A DNA stretch of 64,000 bases from Duganella margarita (GTDB lineage Bacteria; Pseudomonadota; Gammaproteobacteria; Burkholderiales; Burkholderiaceae_D). The DNA lies in assembly GCF_009857535.1 (NCBI RefSeq), contig NZ_WWCS01000007.1, positions 62,001 to 126,000 on the forward strand. The letters are read 5' to 3'. Below the pieces are notes generated by a model, which was not told the origin of the DNA, made no database searches, and was given only the letters and a program-made list of their open reading frames with translations. The translations under genes and the position numbers were made by a program. The stretch's first letter is position 1. Each line of letters starts with the position of its first letter. This document shows, piece by piece, positions 54,532-62,593 of the stretch.

Positions 54532-55389
54532 CTAGAGCGGAGAAACGCCTTTGCGCAGAGCGGGATTGATGGCGGTTTGACAAAAATATCGGCTCTCAAT
54601 ATGCAGCGCGTGGGCGAAGTCCACCTGCAGTCCTTCGACCATCGCGCACAGGATGGCCTCGGCTGCGGGATGGGGGCCGCCGGCGCGTTCGCGCAGCCTG
54701 GCCGGCGCGGCCTGCAGCAAGGCGCGCAGGGGCGCCGAATCGAGCGCGCCGCCAGGCAGCCGGTAGTGCCGCGCCTGCCATGGCTGGCGGCTGGCGCGCG
54801 TGTCCTGGACATTGGCGGTGAGCTGCGCCAGCTCGGCCTCGCCGGCGGCGATGGCGTGCAGCAGACCGGCCTGCTGCGCCTGCATTGCATTCAATACCAC
54901 GCCGTCGAGCAGCAGCGGCATGGCCGCCTGGACGCCGGCCAGCCGCACGGTGCGGGCGATCTCGCCTGCTACCGGCGCCAGTCCCAGTTGCACCTGTGGC
55001 AGGCTCAGGCGCGCGTCGTGCAGGCCGATGCGGTGCGGGCAGGCCAGCGCCAGCCCCAGCGCATGGCCGCTGACCTCGCCGGCCAGCGCGGCGATGACCG
55101 GGACGCCGAGGTTTTCGAGGCGCAGCAGCAGCGCGTTGTAGGCCGTCAGCATATGCATGCAGTCGGCGGCCTGGGCCGGCGTCAGCGCCATCAGGTGTTC
55201 CAGTTCATGGCTGGTGGCGCCCTGATCGGCGTCGAAGCCGATGATGACGGCGGACAGCTTGTCGCGCTGGAGTTCCAGTTTGTCCAGCAGCGTCGCCAGT
55301 TCGCGCTGGAACAGGCGGCTCAGTGGATTGATGGTGCGCGCCTTCATCAGCACGCCCAGCGCGGCGCCGGTCGGGTGGGTGGTGATCAT
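54532..55389 (-). CDS. Truncated FadB/FadJ-like crotonase lacking both catalytic Glu
   Basis: The 285-residue protein matches the enoyl-CoA hydratase half and linker of FadB/FadJ, including the post-crotonase pattern (RLPGGALDS; AILCAMVEGLQVDFAHALHIESRYF). It stops where those proteins enter the 3-hydroxyacyl-CoA dehydrogenase domain (usual length about 700). The two hydratase Glu positions read Gly112 (GHALGLALACP, where GGGLELALACD is expected) and Gln132 (LPQVQLGL for LPEVxLGL). Hydratase activity is therefore unlikely, though CoA-ester binding may remain. The ATG at 55389 is one base after the thiolase stop. The frame is open and codon use normal. It is either decaying or repurposed. Confidence 0.85.
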   Translation of the reverse strand: MITTHPTGAALGVLMKARTINPLSRLFQRELATLLDKLELQRDKLSAVIIGFDADQGATSHELEHLMALTPAQAADCMHMLTAYNALLLRLENLGVPVIAALAGEVSGHALGLALACPHRIGLHDARLSLPQVQLGLAPVAGEIARTVRLAGVQAAMPLLLDGVVLNAMQAQQAGLLHAIAAGEAELAQLTANVQDTRASRQPWQARHYRLPGGALDSAPLRALLQAAPARLRERAGGPHPAAEAILCAMVEGLQVDFAHALHIESRYFCQTAINPALRKGVSPL

Positions 55390-55390
55390 C

Positions 55391-56593
55391 TCAGAGCCGT
55401 TCCACGATGGTGGCGATGCCGATGCCGCCGCCGACGCCCATCGCCGCCAGGCCGTAGCGCAGGCGGCGCGCCTCCAGCTCGTCAAGCAAGGTGCTGACCA
55501 GCATGCAGCCGGTGGCGCCCGCCGCATCGCCCAGCGCAATGGCGCCGCCGTTGACGTTGACCTTGTCTTCTGCGATGTCCAGTTCGCGCAGGAAGCGCAG
55601 CACCACGGCGGCAAAGGATTCGTGGACTTCGAACAGGCTGATAGAATTGATCGGCAGCCCGGCCTTCTTCAGTGCCTGACGGGTGGCGACCACGGCGCCG
55701 GCCACCATCAGCAGCGGATCGGCGCCGGTGACGGCCGCCGCCACGATGCGCGCGCGGGGCTCCAGTCCCAACCGCGATCCGGCGGCCTTGCTGCCGATCA
55801 GCGTCAGCGCCGCGCCATCGGCGTTGACGCCGGCGTTGCCGGCCGTGTGCAGGTGGCGCAGCCGCTCCAGCCGGGGATGCTGGCGCAGCGCCGCGCTGTC
55901 GAAACCGGATTCGCCGCGCGCATCAAACAACGGTTTCAGGCTGGCCAGCGCTTCCAGGCTGGTGGACGGTTTCAGGCACTCGTCTTCGGCCAGTACCAGC
56001 ACGCCATTCTGGTCGCGCACCGGCACCACGGCGCGGAAGCGGCCGCCGGCGCGGGCGGCGGCGGCCCGTTGCTGCGAGCGCAGCGCGTAGGCGTCCAGTT
56101 GTTCGCGCTGGCAGTCGTCCAGCGTGGCAATCAGATCGGCGCTGATGCCTGGCGGGACGTAGCCGGTGAGCAAGCTGGTTTCCGGGTCCAGCGACCAGGC
56201 GCCGCCGTCGGCGCCCGGCGGCACGCGCGACATCGATTCGACGCCGCCCGCCACCACCAGGTCGTCCCAGCCGGAGCGTACTTTCTGCGCCGCCAGGTTG
56301 ACCGCCTCCAGCCCGGAGGCGCCGAAGCGGTTGAGCTGGACGCCGGCCACTTTGCCGTCCCAGCCCGCTGCCAGCGCGGCGATGCGGGCAATGTTGGCGC
56401 CCTGGTCGCCCACCGGCGTGACGCAGCCGAGCAGCACATCGTCGATGAGGGCGGTGTCGATCTGGTGGCGCGCCTGCAGTTCGCGCATCAGTCCGGTGAC
56501 CAGCGAAATCGGCTTGACGCTGTGCAGGCTGCCGTCCGGCTGGCCTCGGCCACGCGGGGTGCGGATCGCCTCATAAAGATAGGCTTCGCTCAT
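55391..56593 (-). CDS. Thiolase-family protein lacking catalytic Cys/His/Cys
   Basis: The 400-residue protein aligns end to end with acetyl-CoA acyltransferases (YLYEAIRTPRGRGQPDGSL; GCVTPVGDQGANIARIAAL; VVAGGVESMSRVP). The nucleophilic Cys of NRFCASG is Gly91 (NRFGASG). The catalytic His of GGAIALGHP is Asp356 (GGAIALGDAAG). The second Cys of CxGGG is Gly386 (MGVGGGIG). Each change is clear in the bases (GGC, GAT, GGC codons). Thiolysis or condensation by the normal mechanism is not expected. The reading frame is intact over its full length. The ATG at 56593 fits family starts. Co-transcribed with the crotonase gene. Confidence 0.88.
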   Translation of the reverse strand: MSEAYLYEAIRTPRGRGQPDGSLHSVKPISLVTGLMRELQARHQIDTALIDDVLLGCVTPVGDQGANIARIAALAAGWDGKVAGVQLNRFGASGLEAVNLAAQKVRSGWDDLVVAGGVESMSRVPPGADGGAWSLDPETSLLTGYVPPGISADLIATLDDCQREQLDAYALRSQQRAAAARAGGRFRAVVPVRDQNGVLVLAEDECLKPSTSLEALASLKPLFDARGESGFDSAALRQHPRLERLRHLHTAGNAGVNADGAALTLIGSKAAGSRLGLEPRARIVAAAVTGADPLLMVAGAVVATRQALKKAGLPINSISLFEVHESFAAVVLRFLRELDIAEDKVNVNGGAIALGDAAGATGCMLVSTLLDELEARRLRYGLAAMGVGGGIGIATIVERL

Positions 56594-56604
56594 GGCATCT
56601 CCTT

Positions 56605-56633
56605 TTGAATATGCTAGTCTGAGCATTGTTCAA
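56605..56633. promoter_or_regulatory. Candidate operator palindrome between aidB and the thiolase gene
   Basis: The 74-base divergent gap holds TTGAA-t-ATGCT-agtctg-AGCAT-tg-TTCAA, an imperfect inverted repeat with arms of ten and eleven bases. It is centred 26 bases from the thiolase start and 49 from the aidB start, so one regulator could serve both genes. TetR-type fatty-acid regulators bind sites of this general form; the identity is not established. Confidence 0.5.
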
Positions 56634-56667
56634 GAAAACTGACAACAGCAGTTTGAACGGAGACAAA

Positions 56668-58344
56668 ATGCAGGCTTTCGACACGCACGAAGTGCGCAAT
56701 ACTGTTGCGCCGTTTGAAAATATCAACCTGTTTGCGGCCGATCCGGCCCTGCAGGAAGCGCTGGCGCGCGAAGGCGCCGGCGACGCTGCCGCCGCGCTGC
56801 ATGCGCTTGGCGCTGAATTGGGCAAGGCGGAAACACTGGACCTGGCGCGCCTTGCCAACCTCTACACGCCCAAGTTGCAGAATTTTGACCGTGAAGGCCA
56901 CCGCATCGATGAGGTGGAATTTCACCCGGCCTGGCATCAACTGATGGCATTGCTGATCGGCCATGGCACGCATGCATCGCCGTGGCAGGGCGGTGCCGGC
57001 GCGCAGGTGGCGCGGGCGGCCCGCTATCTGCTGTTCGGCCAGGTGGAGAACGGTGCGCAATGCCCGGTGACGATGACCTACGCCTCGGTGCCCGCGCTGC
57101 GCCAGGCGCCGCGCATCGCCCAGAAATGGCTGCCGAAAATCCTGTCCACGCAGTACGATCCGCGTTCGCTGCCGATCGAGCAGAAGCACGGTGCGCTGAT
57201 CGGCATGGGCATGACCGAGAAACAGGGCGGCTCCGATGTGCGCGCCAATACCACGCGCGCCGAGCCGGTGCCGCTGTCCGATGCGCGTGCCTTGTTTGGC
57301 GATGAGGGTGAGGACGTATTCCGCATCGTCGGCCACAAGTGGTTTTTCTCGGCGCCGCAAAGCGATGCGCATTTGATCCTGGCGCAGACCGATACAGACG
57401 GCAGCGCCGGCCTGTCGTGCTTCTTCCTGCCGCGCTACCTGCCGAACGGCGAACGCAACGCCATCCGCGTGCAGCGGCTCAAGGACAAGGTCGGCAACCG
57501 GTCGAACGCGTCGTCGGAAGTGGAGTTCACCGGCGCCTACGGCTGGCTGATCGGCAAGCCGGGGCGCGGCATCCCGACCATCCTGGAAATGGGCAGCCAC
57601 ACCCGGCTCGATTGCGTGCTGGGCAGCGCAGGGGCGATGCGCGCCGCCCTGACGCATGCGCTGCACCACGCCCGCCGCCGGGTGGCGTTCGGCCGTCCGC
57701 TGGCCGAGCAGCCGCTGATGCAGAACGTGCTGGCCGACCTGGCGCTGGAATCCGAGGCCGCCACCGCGCTGGCGATGCGGCTGGCGCGCTGCTTCGATGA
57801 GTCGGCCGATCCGGCGCAGGCCATGCTGGCGCGCATCCTGACGCCGGCCGGCAAGTACTGGGTCTGCAAGCGCGGGCCGGGCTTCGGCGCCGAGGCGATG
57901 GAAGTGATCGGCGGCAGCGGCTATGTCGAGGACAGTCCGCTGGCGCGGCTGTACCGCGAGCTGCCGGTCAACTCGATCTGGGAGGGATCGGGCAATGTGA
58001 TGTGCCTGGACCTGCTGCGCGCGTTCAGCAAGTCACCCGAGGCGCGCGAAGCGCTGGCCGCGGAACTGGCGCTGGCCGGCAGCGGCGACATCTTCTTCGT
58101 CGCCTACCGCAGCACACTGCTGGCCGACCTGGCGCAGCAGCAGGCCGACGAATTCAGCGCGCGCATGCTGGCCGAGCGGGTGGTGCTGGCGGTACAGGCG
58201 GCATTGCTGCTGCGGCACGCGCCGCCGTACGTGTCGTCGGCGTTCGTGGCGTCGCGCCTGAAACGGGAGCCGGGCGGCACTTACGGACGGTTGCCGGGCG
58301 GCCTCGATTGCGCGGCGATTCTGGCGCGGGCGTTGGTGGAATAG
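56668..58344 (+). CDS. aidB: AidB-like acyl-CoA dehydrogenase family protein
   Basis: The 558-residue flavoprotein begins MQAFDTHEVRNTVAPFENIN, typical of AidB, and has HPAWHQLMALLIGHG near residue 92. The FAD-contact stretch GMGMTEKQGGSDVRANTT lies near 191, VIGGSGYVED near 414 and NSIWEGSGNV near 432 with the catalytic-base Glu kept. AidB is part of the adaptive response to alkylation damage in E. coli: it binds DNA and FAD and has weak isovaleryl-CoA dehydrogenase activity. The ATG at 56668 has ACGGAGACA upstream; the frame begins 14 codons earlier in the shared control region. No ada/alkB gene is near. Confidence 0.9.
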   Translation: MQAFDTHEVRNTVAPFENINLFAADPALQEALAREGAGDAAAALHALGAELGKAETLDLARLANLYTPKLQNFDREGHRIDEVEFHPAWHQLMALLIGHGTHASPWQGGAGAQVARAARYLLFGQVENGAQCPVTMTYASVPALRQAPRIAQKWLPKILSTQYDPRSLPIEQKHGALIGMGMTEKQGGSDVRANTTRAEPVPLSDARALFGDEGEDVFRIVGHKWFFSAPQSDAHLILAQTDTDGSAGLSCFFLPRYLPNGERNAIRVQRLKDKVGNRSNASSEVEFTGAYGWLIGKPGRGIPTILEMGSHTRLDCVLGSAGAMRAALTHALHHARRRVAFGRPLAEQPLMQNVLADLALESEAATALAMRLARCFDESADPAQAMLARILTPAGKYWVCKRGPGFGAEAMEVIGGSGYVEDSPLARLYRELPVNSIWEGSGNVMCLDLLRAFSKSPEAREALAAELALAGSGDIFFVAYRSTLLADLAQQQADEFSARMLAERVVLAVQAALLLRHAPPYVSSAFVASRLKREPGGTYGRLPGGLDCAAILARALVE

Positions 58345-58363
58345 GGCAACGGGCTTGTATAAT
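58333..58363 (+). promoter_or_regulatory. Candidate sigma-70 promoter of upp
   Basis: A perfect TATAAT at 58358-58363 lies 34 bases before the upp ATG. TTGGTG at 58333 is a possible -35 with a long 19-base spacer inside the aidB end. Confidence 0.5.
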
Positions 58364-58397
58364 GCGGCATATAACTACCTGAACAAGAGCTTACCTA

Positions 58398-59048
58398 ATG
58401 AAACAAGATCCGCGCTTTCCGAACCTGTTCATCACCGACCATCCGCTGATCCAGCACAAGCTGAGCCACATGCGCGCCAAGGATACGTCGACCCGCACCT
58501 TCCGCGACCTGCTCAAGGAAATCACGCTGCTGATGGGTTACGAGATCACCCGCGATCTGCCACTGACTACCCGCACCATCGAAACCCCGCTGATGACCAT
58601 CGACGCGCCGGTGATCGCTGGCCGCAAGCTGGCCATCGTGCCGATTCTGCGCGCCGGCATCGGCATGAGCGACGGCCTGCTGGACCTGGTGCCATCGGCG
58701 CGCGTCGGCCACATTGGCGTGTTCCGCGATCCGGCCACCCACCAGCCGGTGGAATACCTGGTGCGCCTGCCGGACACCGTCGAACGCACCTTCATCCTGT
58801 GCGACCCGATGGTGGCGACCGGCAATTCGGCGGTGCACGCGGTGGACGTGCTGAAGAAACGCGGCGTCACTGACGACCAGATCATTTTCCTGTCGCTGGT
58901 CGCAGCGCCCGAAGGCGTCGAAGTGTTCCAGAAAGCCCACCCAGGCGTGAAGATCTACTGTGCCTCGCTGGATTCCCACCTGAACGACCACGCTTACATC
59001 GTGCCTGGACTGGGCGACGCCGGCGACCGTATCTTCGGCACTAAATAA
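58398..59048 (+). CDS. upp: Uracil phosphoribosyltransferase
   Basis: The 216-residue salvage enzyme converts uracil and PRPP to UMP. The PRPP loop [16 protein letters not shown] lies near residue 133, [14 protein letters not shown] near 75, and the uracil-binding end [18 protein letters not shown] closes the protein. Length is typical. The Hpt gene starts one base after the stop, suggesting co-transcription. Confidence 0.96.
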   Translation: MKQDPRFPNLFITDHPLIQHKLSHMRAKDTSTRTFRDLLKEITLLMGYEITRDLPLTTRTIETPLMTIDAPVIAGRKLAIVPILRAGIGMSDGLLDLVPSARVGHIGVFRDPATHQPVEYLVRLPDTVERTFILCDPMVATGNSAVHAVDVLKKRGVTDDQIIFLSLVAAPEGVEVFQKAHPGVKIYCASLDSHLNDHAYIVPGLGDAGDRIFGTK

Positions 59049-59049
59049 T

Positions 59050-59403
59050 ATGGCGACGCCTGTCGATCCCGATTTCCGCGCCCGCCTGGCGGCCCTGAAC
59101 GAAAAGTTCGCCGCCACCGTGCCCGGCACCCTGGTCAAGATCCGCGCCGCGCTCAATGAGTGCCAGGCCGGTGGCGAGCAGCCGTCGCAGGCGGCGCTGC
59201 ATCAGCTGCACGAGGTGCTGCATGGCGTGGCCGGGTCGGCCGGCACCTTTGGCTTTACTGTATTTGGACAGGAAGCGCGCCGCGTCGAGCAACTGGTGCG
59301 CGCGGTAATCGCCAGTCACAGTGGCTGGCCGCCGGTGGCGCCGGAAGTGGAGAAGCTGCTGGCGTGGGCCACGCGTGACGCCAAAGCAACGACGTTTGAA
59401 TGA
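59050..59403 (+). CDS. Hpt (histidine phosphotransfer) domain protein
   Basis: The 117-residue helical protein contains the Hpt core LHEVLHGVAGSAGTFGF (about residues 54-70), where the His of LHGVAGSA is the likely phospho-acceptor, followed by further helices. Stand-alone Hpt proteins shuttle phosphate between hybrid kinases and regulators; no such kinase lies in the window. It is one base downstream of upp. Confidence 0.8.
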   Translation: MATPVDPDFRARLAALNEKFAATVPGTLVKIRAALNECQAGGEQPSQAALHQLHEVLHGVAGSAGTFGFTVFGQEARRVEQLVRAVIASHSGWPPVAPEVEKLLAWATRDAKATTFE

Positions 59404-59523
59404 GTCGTGCGCTTGATGTGGATCAAACACGATAGTATTAAGATGTCTATAGTGACAATCACTGCCCAGCGCGAGCGGTTTTTATCAAAGAAAACAGCAC
59501 TTTGCATTTATTTTTACGAAAAC

Positions 59524-59551
59524 GTGCTTTTCTCTCGTAAATGGGTATAAT
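59524..59551 (+). promoter_or_regulatory. Candidate cspA promoter
   Basis: A perfect TATAAT at 59546-59551 in an AT-rich gap, with a weak -35 (GTGCTT at 59524, 16-base spacer). It predicts a transcript start near 59558 and a leader of about 90 bases. Confidence 0.55.
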
Positions 59552-59557
59552 ACGGCA

Positions 59558-59649
59558 TCGTTTAGATTCAAGAGTAGTACAGTTTGTCTTTCTTGCCTCA
59601 AAAACGATATCACGGGCGCAAGCCCAAATTAACTGAAATAGGAATTGTA
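59558..59649 (+). promoter_or_regulatory. Long cspA 5' leader
   Basis: The leader of about 90 bases is A/T-rich and contains a small GGGC-GCAA-GCCC hairpin (59614-59625) with a GNRA loop, 24 bases before the ATG, next to a weak AGGAATTG ribosome site. Long structured leaders that refold in the cold are typical of cspA-type mRNAs; thermosensing here is inference. Confidence 0.45.
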
Positions 59650-59853
59650 ATGGCAACTGGTATCGTAAAATGGTTCAATGACTCGAAGGGTTTCGGCTTT
59701 ATCACCCCTGACGAAGGCGGCGAAGATCTGTTCGCTCACTTCTCGGCGATTCAGTCGGCTGGCTTCAAGTCGCTGCAAGAGAACCAACGTGTTTCCTTCG
59801 AAGTAACCGCTGGCCCTAAAGGCAAGCAAGCTTCGAACATTCAGCCAATCTAA
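59650..59853 (+). CDS. Cold-shock protein, CspA family
   Basis: The 67-residue single-domain OB-fold RNA chaperone has RNP1 KGFGFI and RNP2 LFAHF, both complete, and starts [17 protein letters not shown]. CspA proteins melt RNA structure in the cold or serve as general RNA chaperones. The long leader and terminator mark it as a single-gene unit. Confidence 0.96.
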   Translation: MATGIVKWFNDSKGFGFITPDEGGEDLFAHFSAIQSAGFKSLQENQRVSFEVTAGPKGKQASNIQPI

Positions 59854-59875
59854 TACGCTGGATCTAACGATCAAG

Positions 59876-59904
59876 AAATCCTCGTTATTCGAGGATTTTT
59901 TTTT
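59876..59904 (+). terminator. Rho-independent terminator after the cold-shock gene
   Basis: AAATCCTCG at 59876-59884 pairs with CGAGGATTT at 59890-59898 across TTATT, followed by more T. The T run ends inside the stop codon of the converging lysR-type gene. Confidence 0.9.
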
Positions 59905-60814
59905 ACCTGTTCACTTTGCGCCAGTAGTCCTGCTGCGCGTAGCTGTGCCGCAAGAAGTCCACAAACGCCCGTATCCGCAACGGTAAATGGCGACGCTGCG
60001 CAAACACCGCGTAAATGTCATTGCCCGGCGCAGAATAGTCGTCGAGCACGGTCTGCAATTTGCCGGCCTCGATCGCACTGCCCACTTCCCACATCGACCG
60101 CCACGCCAGCCCTTTGCCGGCCAGGGCCCACTCGTGCAGCACCTGTCCGTCGTTACTGGCCATATTGCCGTTCACTTTGAGTACCGTATTCTTGCCGTCT
60201 TCCCGGAAGGTCCAGCCGCGCTGGCTGCCTTCGCTGCTGATCGCCAGGCAGTTGTGCTTGCTCAGTTCGGCCAGTGTTTTCGGCTCGCCGTGGCGTTTCA
60301 GATAGGACGGCGCGCCGACCACCACCCGCTGGTTGTCGGCCAGCTTGACGCTGACCAGATTGGAATCCGGCAAGCTGGCGATGCGGATCGCCACATCGAT
60401 GCCTTCGCCGACGATATCGACCACGCGGTCGCTCATGTTCAGCGTGACCGTGACGTCGCGGTGCTCGGTCAGGAAGGAGGGCACAAGCGGCGCCACGTGC
60501 TGGCGGCCGAAACCGGCCGGGGCCGAGATCATCAAATGGCCGGTAGCGTGCAAACTGCGCTCGGCGACGGCCGATTCCGCCTCTTCGAGTTCGGCCAGGA
60601 TGCGCTGGCAATCTTCGAGGAAGGCGGCGCCTTCATCGGTCAGCGCCAGCTTGCGCGTGGTGCGTTGCAGCAGTTTGACGCCGAGCCGCGCCTCCAATGC
60701 ATCCAGTCGCCGTCCGATCATCGCCGGCGCGATACCTTCGGCGCGCGCGGCCGCCGATAAACTACCTCGTGCAACCACCTCAACAAAGGTGGAAATCTGC
60801 CTGAATTGCCCCAT
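59903..60814 (-). CDS. LysR family transcriptional regulator
   Basis: The 303-residue regulator has an N-terminal winged helix (MGQFRQISTFVEVVARGSLS, LDALEARLGVKLLQRTTRKLALTDEG) and a C-terminal type 2 periplasmic-binding-like effector domain (about 90-295). It is divergent from aceB across 158 bases, so it may control malate synthase and itself. The effector is not predictable; the closest general type is the CrgA/DsdC-like LysR group. Confidence 0.92.
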   Translation of the reverse strand: MGQFRQISTFVEVVARGSLSAAARAEGIAPAMIGRRLDALEARLGVKLLQRTTRKLALTDEGAAFLEDCQRILAELEEAESAVAERSLHATGHLMISAPAGFGRQHVAPLVPSFLTEHRDVTVTLNMSDRVVDIVGEGIDVAIRIASLPDSNLVSVKLADNQRVVVGAPSYLKRHGEPKTLAELSKHNCLAISSEGSQRGWTFREDGKNTVLKVNGNMASNDGQVLHEWALAGKGLAWRSMWEVGSAIEAGKLQTVLDDYSAPGNDIYAVFAQRRHLPLRIRAFVDFLRHSYAQQDYWRKVNR

Positions 60815-60864
60815 AAAGTCTCGTCCCCGTCACTTTTTACTAAAACGCATAGATGAAGTGATTT

Positions 60865-60886
60865 TTAGTCTTGTTTGTATAACTAA
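60865..60886. promoter_or_regulatory. Candidate LysR-type operator in the lysR-aceB gap
   Basis: TTAGT-N12-ACTAA forms an inverted repeat about 50 bases from the lysR start, with the T-N-A spacing style of LysR boxes. A perfect TATAAT at 60929-60934 lies 39 bases before the aceB ATG, without a good -35, as expected for an activator-dependent promoter. Confidence 0.45.
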
Positions 60887-60972
60887 CGAGTGAATATACT
60901 TTATAAAAACACCGCAATGCAACAAGCTTATAATGAGATTGATTCGTTAATATTTTTTACGGAGACTAGCGC

Positions 60973-62565
60973 ATGACCACCATCACTCTGCCAGCAGGCA
61001 TGGAAATTACCGGCGACATCAAGCCCGGCTATGAAGCAATCCTGACCCCGGACGCATTGGCGCTGGTGGCCAAGCTGAGCCGCGAATTTGAAGCGCGCCG
61101 CCAGCAATTGCTGGCCGTACGCGTCGAGCGCGCCAAGAAACTGGATGCCGGAGAACGCCCGGATTTCCTGGCCGAAACCGCGCACATTCGGAGCGGCGAC
61201 TGGAAAATCTCGCCGATTCCGAAGGCGCTGGCATGCCGCCGCGTGGAAATCACCGGTCCGGTCGAGCGCAAGATGGTGATCAACGCCCTGAACTCGGGCG
61301 CCGACAGCTATATGACCGACTTCGAAGACTCCAATACGCCGAACTGGGACAACCAGATTACCGGCCAGATCAATATGAAGGACGCCGTGCGCGGCACCAT
61401 CGCGCTCGAGCAGAACGGCAAATCCTACAAGCTGAACGACAAGGTCGCGACGCTGGTCGTGCGTCCGCGCGGCTGGCACCTGGATGAAAAACACGTGCTG
61501 GTGGATGGCAAGCGCATTTCGGGTGGTATTTTCGATTTCGCGTTGTTCATGTTCCACAACGCCAAGGAACAGATCGCCCGCGGCGCCGGTCCATTCTTCT
61601 ACCTGCCGAAAATGGAATCGCACATCGAAGCGCGCCTGTGGAACGACATCTTCGTGCTGACCCAGCAGGAACTGGGCCTGCCGCAAGGCACCATCAAGGC
61701 GACCGTGCTGATCGAAACCATCCTGGCCGCCTTCGAGATGGACGAAATCCTGTACGAACTGCGCGACCACAGCGCGGGCCTGAACGCCGGCCGCTGGGAT
61801 TACATCTTCTCGTGCATCAAGAAGTTCAAGCTGGACAAAGATTTCTGCCTGGCCGACCGCGCCAAGGTGACCATGACCGCGCCGTTCATGCGCGCCTACG
61901 CCTTGCTGCTGCTGAAGACCTGCCACAAGCGCAACGCCCCGGCCATCGGCGGCATGGCGGCGCTGATTCCGATCAAGAACGATCCGGAGAAAAACGACAT
62001 CGCCATGGGCGGCGTGCGCACCGACAAGGCCCGTGACGCCACCGACGGCTACGACGGCGGCTGGGTCGCGCACCCGGGTCTGGTCGACCTGGCGATGGCC
62101 GAATTCACCAAGGTGCTAGGCGACAAGCCTAACCAGATCGAGAAACAGCGTCCGGATATCGACGTGACTGCCGCGCAACTGCTGGACTTCAAGCCGGAAG
62201 CGCCGATCACCGAAGCCGGCCTGCGCTACAACATCAACGTCGGCATCCACTACCTGGGCGCCTGGCTGACCGGCAACGGTTGCGTGCCGATCCACAACCT
62301 GATGGAAGATGCGGCCACGGCGGAAATCAGCCGTTCGCAAGTGTGGCAATGGATCCGTTCCGACAAGGGCGTGCTGGACGATGGCCGCAAAGTCACCGCC
62401 GACATGGTACGCGCGATGATCCCGGAAGAACTGGCCAAGGTGCAGGCCGCTGCGCCGGGCGGCGACGGTCCGACCTATCCGCGTGCGGCGCAGATCTTCG
62501 AGCAGATGTCGACCTCGGAATCGTTTGAAGAATTCCTGACGTTGCCGCTGTACGAAGAAATCTAA
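60973..62565 (+). CDS. aceB: Malate synthase A
   Basis: The 530-residue enzyme condenses glyoxylate and acetyl-CoA to malate in the glyoxylate shunt. Seen are GPVERKMVINALNSGADSY, TDFEDSNTPNWDN, RPRGWHLDEKHV, PKMESHIEARLWND (catalytic and Mg-binding acids) and LMEDAATAEISRSQVWQW near residue 445 (general-base Asp). Length matches type A. Isocitrate lyase is not in the window. ACGGAGACTAGCGC precedes the ATG. Confidence 0.96.
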   Translation: MTTITLPAGMEITGDIKPGYEAILTPDALALVAKLSREFEARRQQLLAVRVERAKKLDAGERPDFLAETAHIRSGDWKISPIPKALACRRVEITGPVERKMVINALNSGADSYMTDFEDSNTPNWDNQITGQINMKDAVRGTIALEQNGKSYKLNDKVATLVVRPRGWHLDEKHVLVDGKRISGGIFDFALFMFHNAKEQIARGAGPFFYLPKMESHIEARLWNDIFVLTQQELGLPQGTIKATVLIETILAAFEMDEILYELRDHSAGLNAGRWDYIFSCIKKFKLDKDFCLADRAKVTMTAPFMRAYALLLLKTCHKRNAPAIGGMAALIPIKNDPEKNDIAMGGVRTDKARDATDGYDGGWVAHPGLVDLAMAEFTKVLGDKPNQIEKQRPDIDVTAAQLLDFKPEAPITEAGLRYNINVGIHYLGAWLTGNGCVPIHNLMEDAATAEISRSQVWQWIRSDKGVLDDGRKVTADMVRAMIPEELAKVQAAAPGGDGPTYPRAAQIFEQMSTSESFEEFLTLPLYEEI

Positions 62566-62570
62566 GCATC

Positions 62571-62592
62571 ACGGCCCGCCCGGGCCGTTTTC
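62571..62592 (+). terminator. Rho-independent terminator between aceB and gloB
   Basis: ACGGCCCG at 62571-62578 pairs perfectly with CGGGCCGT at 62581-62588, followed by a short T run. It serves aceB, and the gloB stop lies two bases further on. Confidence 0.8.
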
Positions 62593-62593
62593 T

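Noticed and set aside
54462..54890. Frameshifted continuation of the crotonase into a dehydrogenase domain
   Set aside because: The alternative frame past the stop shows no NAD-binding GxGxxG or other 3-hydroxyacyl-CoA dehydrogenase motif, and only about 160 bases remain before the next gene.
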